DNA of 17,377 nucleotides. Source: an uncultured Wenzhouxiangella sp. (lineage in GTDB: Bacteria; Pseudomonadota; Gammaproteobacteria; Xanthomonadales; Wenzhouxiangellaceae). The notes under the pieces are model-generated. The model saw only the letters and a program-made list of their open reading frames with translations, was not told the DNA's origin and did not search any database. The stretch covers positions 1-17,377 of the forward strand of contig CALEIM010000060.1 in the NCBI GenBank assembly GCA_937876395.1, written 5' to 3'. The translations under genes and the position numbers were made by a program. Below are positions 13,703-17,377 of the stretch, one piece after another. Numbering within the stretch: position 1 is the stretch's first letter; every line of letters begins with the position of its first letter.

Positions 13703-14503
13703 TCAGTTTGGGTCGCGGATTGACTGAACGATGTAACCGCCGGACTTCTCGTCCGGCTTGAGCTCAACCAGGCCAAGCTTTTCAGCTTCCAGCAGCAGCT
13801 CGGAGAAGTTGCGAAAACCGTGGTAAGACTCACTGAAGCCCGGCTTGCGCCGCTTGAGCGCCTGCTTGACCATCGAACCCCAGACCTTGTCTTCCGGACC
13901 GCGATCGGCAAACAGCGCCTCGGCCGTTTCGAGCACCAGGTCAATCGCCTCCTGCTGTTTGGGATCGGCCGCCTTGGCGGTCGTTTTCTTTTTCGTCGCA
14001 GTTTTCTTGCCGCTACGCTTTGTGTCCGGCTTGCGAATCAGGTCATCGTAGAAAATGTACTCGTCGCAGTTGGCCATCAGCAGATCAGACGTCGAGCTCT
14101 TGACGCCGACGCCAATCACCATCTTGTTGTTTTCCCGCAGTTTTGAGACCAGCGGCGAAAAATCCGAATCGCCGCTGAGCAGCGCGAAGGTATCAACATG
14201 CCCCTTCGTGTAGCACAGGTCCAGGGCATCGACAACCATGCGAATATCGGCCGAGTTCTTGCCTGACTGGCGATAGTGCGGAATATCAATCAGCTCGAAA
14301 GCCGCCTCGTGCATGGGCGCCTTGAAGTCCCGGTAGCGGCCCCAGTCGCAGTAGGCCTTCTTGACCACGATATTGCCCTTCAGCAGCAAGCGCTCAAGCA
14401 CTTTCTGAATATCGAATTCCTCGTAACGCATATCGCGCACGCCCAGGGCGATGTTTTCAAAGTCGCAGAAAACCGCCAGATTTCGAGTTGGATTGGATGC
14501 CAT
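13703..14503 (-). CDS. NYN-domain putative RNase (LabA/DUF88 type) with C-terminal OST-HTH/LOTUS domain
   Basis: This 266-residue protein begins at ATG 14503. The NYN (PIN-like nuclease) domain at about 8-150 carries the acidic set: Asp14 and Asn17 in 'FCDFENIALG', Asp86 in 'KNSADIRMVVDA', Asp112 and Asp114 in 'LLSGDSDFSPL'. 'VIGVG' and 'SDLLMANCDEYIFYD' follow as in LabA/DUF88 proteins. A lysine-rich linker (about 157-182) leads to a C-terminal OST-HTH/LOTUS-like domain with 'ALKRRKPGFSESYHGFRNF' and 'LLLEAEKLGLVEL'. Such proteins are thought to be RNA-binding endonucleases; the target is unknown. There is no Shine-Dalgarno, and a -10-like TAGAAT lies about 7 bp before the ATG, so the mRNA may be leaderless. 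No catalytic residue appears missing. The neighbouring metabolic genes give no clue to its job. Confidence 0.88.
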   Translation of the reverse strand: MASNPTRNLAVFCDFENIALGVRDMRYEEFDIQKVLERLLLKGNIVVKKAYCDWGRYRDFKAPMHEAAFELIDIPHYRQSGKNSADIRMVVDALDLCYTKGHVDTFALLSGDSDFSPLVSKLRENNKMVIGVGVKSSTSDLLMANCDEYIFYDDLIRKPDTKRSGKKTATKKKTTAKAADPKQQEAIDLVLETAEALFADRGPEDKVWGSMVKQALKRRKPGFSESYHGFRNFSELLLEAEKLGLVELKPDEKSGGYIVQSIRDPN

Positions 14504-14509
14504 TCCCGG

Positions 14510-14515
14510 ATTCTA
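14510..14515 (-). promoter_or_regulatory. -10 box candidate placing the transcription start at the NYN start codon
   Basis: On the minus strand TAGAAT (5 of 6 to TATAAT) occupies 14515-14510 within GTAGAATCCGG. The expected start of transcription, about 7 bp on, coincides with the ATG at 14503. The same 11-mer GTAGAATCCGG occurs at 17255-17265, upstream of the last gene. Confidence 0.4.
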
Positions 14516-14573
14516 CTGCACCTTGGCGCAACAAGTGCCACAATCCCTGAACCGAACAACGCAGCCCAAACAC

Positions 14574-15137
14574 ATGCTTGTTATCTTCAGCCACGGCCAT
14601 CTTTCCAGTCCGGAAAGCCTCAAGATCCTCGAACTGACCCCGCTGGCTCGGCAGGCCGGCTTCGAAACTCTGGCGATCGATTACCGCGATCTGCGTGACG
14701 ATCCACCCGGACGCGCGCAACGCCTGATCGAGCTGGTGCGCGGCCAGGCCCAGCCACCGATTCTGGTCGGCTCATCGCTGGGCGGCTGGGTCTCCATGCA
14801 CGCTGCCGAAAGCGCACCGGTCAGCGGCCTGTTTCTGATGGCGCCGGCCCTGTTTCTCGAAGACCGCGTGCCCGGGGGCGTGGTGCCCGAACGCTATCGG
14901 CCGCAGACTGCGCGGATCAGCGTCGTCCACGGCTGGCACGACGACATCATTCCCTGGCAGCACAGCCTGCGCTTTGCCGAAGCCAGCAAAGCCTGCCTGC
15001 ATCTGCTCGATAGCGACCACCGTCTGGAAAGCGCCCTGCCCGACCTGAAGGTGATCTTTCAACAGTTTCTGCAAAGAGTCGCGAAAGGCAAAACCTCTAC
15101 ATCCCAAAGCAGCGAAGCGCAAAGGGAAAGACGGTGA
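14574..15137 (+). CDS. Small alpha/beta-hydrolase (serine esterase/thioesterase-like)
   Basis: This 187-residue single-domain alpha/beta-hydrolase has a likely catalytic triad of Ser68 in 'VGSSLGGW' (G-x-S-x-G), Asp123 or Asp124 in 'VHGWHDDIIP' and His149 in 'DSDHRLES'. 'FSHGHLSSPESLK' at the N-terminus resembles the oxyanion-hole region of YqiA/UPF0227-type and related small hydrolases. ATG 14574 fits the family start; the longer open frame overlaps the divergent NYN gene. It has no good Shine-Dalgarno. The substrate is unknown; acyl-ester or thioester hydrolysis is a family-level guess. The last 19 residues ('VAKGKTSTSQSSEAQRERR') lie outside the hydrolase fold and are largely encoded by a dispersed repeat, which also supplies the stop codon. 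It is divergent from NYN (70 bp) and convergent with acetoacetate-CoA ligase. Confidence 0.85.
   Translation: MLVIFSHGHLSSPESLKILELTPLARQAGFETLAIDYRDLRDDPPGRAQRLIELVRGQAQPPILVGSSLGGWVSMHAAESAPVSGLFLMAPALFLEDRVPGGVVPERYRPQTARISVVHGWHDDIIPWQHSLRFAEASKACLHLLDSDHRLESALPDLKVIFQQFLQRVAKGKTSTSQSSEAQRERR
15106..15134 (+). repeat. AAAGCAGCRAAGCGC / AAAGACGG dispersed motif, copy 2
   Basis: AAAGCAGCGAAGCGC (15106-15120) is followed by AAAGGG and AAAGACGG (15127-15134). The modules match 12798-12820 in swapped order. The repeat overlaps the 3' end of the hydrolase coding region. Confidence 0.5.
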
Positions 15138-15198
15138 AATGAAAAACCTCATCTGATTACTCCGGGCATTCAGTCTGCTCGGACCCTCCCTGGTTTTT

Positions 15199-17154
<1,956 letters not shown>

Positions 17155-17231
17155 AACTCGAACTCCTGATTACATTTTCCAAACAATCCGGCCAAGGGTA
17201 CCCAAATACAGGCCCTGCCGTCACCTGTACT

Positions 17232-17261
17232 TTGGTGTCGGGCCAAAGAGTCGCGTAGAAT
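17232..17261 (+). promoter_or_regulatory. Promoter candidate for the last gene
   Basis: TTGGTG (17232-17237) and TAGAAT (17256-17261) are separated by 18 bp. The -10 lies in GTAGAATCCGG, the 11-mer also found before the NYN gene. Start of transcription near 17268 would give a leader of about 24 nt to ATG 17292. The -35 is weak. Confidence 0.4.
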
Positions 17262-17291
17262 CCGGTCCTCTTCCACAACTGAACTGGCGTC

Positions 17292-17377
17292 ATGACCCGA
17301 TTTGCCCTGACCATCCTGCTGCTGCTCGCCACGGCCGTCCAGGCCGACAATCCGCACGTCTGGCTTGATACCGACCG
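17292..17377 (+). CDS. Exported protein, N-terminal start only (3' cut by window)
   Basis: Twenty-eight codons are visible. 'MTRFALTILLLLATAVQA' is a clear Sec signal peptide with a likely cut after 'VQA', followed by 'DNPHVWLDTD'. The mature start faintly recalls BatD-type proteins, which begin with a strand ending in an acidic '.D.DR' turn, but that is far too little to assign. Only a weak Shine-Dalgarno is visible. It is divergent from acetoacetate-CoA ligase. Confidence 0.7.
   Translation, partial: MTRFALTILLLLATAVQADNPHVWLDTD

Noticed and set aside
7443..15164. Shared CTGATTACTCC at about 7443 and 15154 as another repeat family
   Set aside because: It is only 11 bp with no similarity beyond it, so chance is an adequate explanation.

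Overview
The window looks like an ordinary stretch of a moderately high-GC gammaproteobacterial chromosome, cut by one low-GC accessory patch and several short dispersed repeats. My best guess is the Xanthomonadales/Chromatiales side, Wenzhouxiangella-like. That rests on remembered family distribution: tandem 'SWYDP..AGQG' C-terminal modules on an LVIVD-type propeller, MliC and Kbp/YgaU. It was not checked by a search.

Layout. (1) Bases 1-1554: the 3' end of a PiT phosphate permease, then a DUF937 gene and a Kbp/YgaU-like BON-LysM gene, closed by a textbook intrinsic terminator. (2) 1721-4399: a large exported beta-propeller protein whose base composition changes sharply along the gene. (3) 4400-6231: a lower-GC patch of small and broken genes. 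It holds an integron-integrase-like N-terminal scrap (minus strand), a four-helix membrane protein, a truncated VOC/glyoxalase gene, a possible TfoX-C/HhH scrap, a REP-like hairpin, an MliC lysozyme-inhibitor lipoprotein and 400 bp with no recognisable gene. (4) 6232-13697, plus strand: leucine dehydrogenase, isovaleryl-CoA dehydrogenase, an SLC13 permease with RCK_C domains, acetyl-CoA acetyltransferase, HMG-CoA lyase and an HSD10-type SDR. (5) 13703-17154: an NYN-LOTUS putative RNase (minus), a small alpha/beta hydrolase (plus) and acetoacetate-CoA ligase (minus). (6) 17292 to the end: the start of another exported protein.

How the genes fit together. Leucine dehydrogenase makes 2-ketoisocaproate and Ivd oxidises isovaleryl-CoA. 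HMG-CoA lyase releases acetyl-CoA and acetoacetate, acetoacetate-CoA ligase reactivates acetoacetate, and the thiolase splits acetoacetyl-CoA into two acetyl-CoA. The SDR fits isoleucine or fatty-acid beta-oxidation. The branched-chain ketoacid dehydrogenase, methylcrotonyl-CoA carboxylase and methylglutaconyl-CoA hydratase are not in the window, so the pathway must be completed elsewhere. Active-site residues are intact in all the catabolic enzymes.

I found no CRISPR array, tRNA, rRNA, complete mobile element or clearly new system. The observations most worth checking are the decayed integron-like patch, the mosaic propeller gene, the REP-like hairpin pair with a shared loop, and the possibly leaderless NYN-LOTUS gene.
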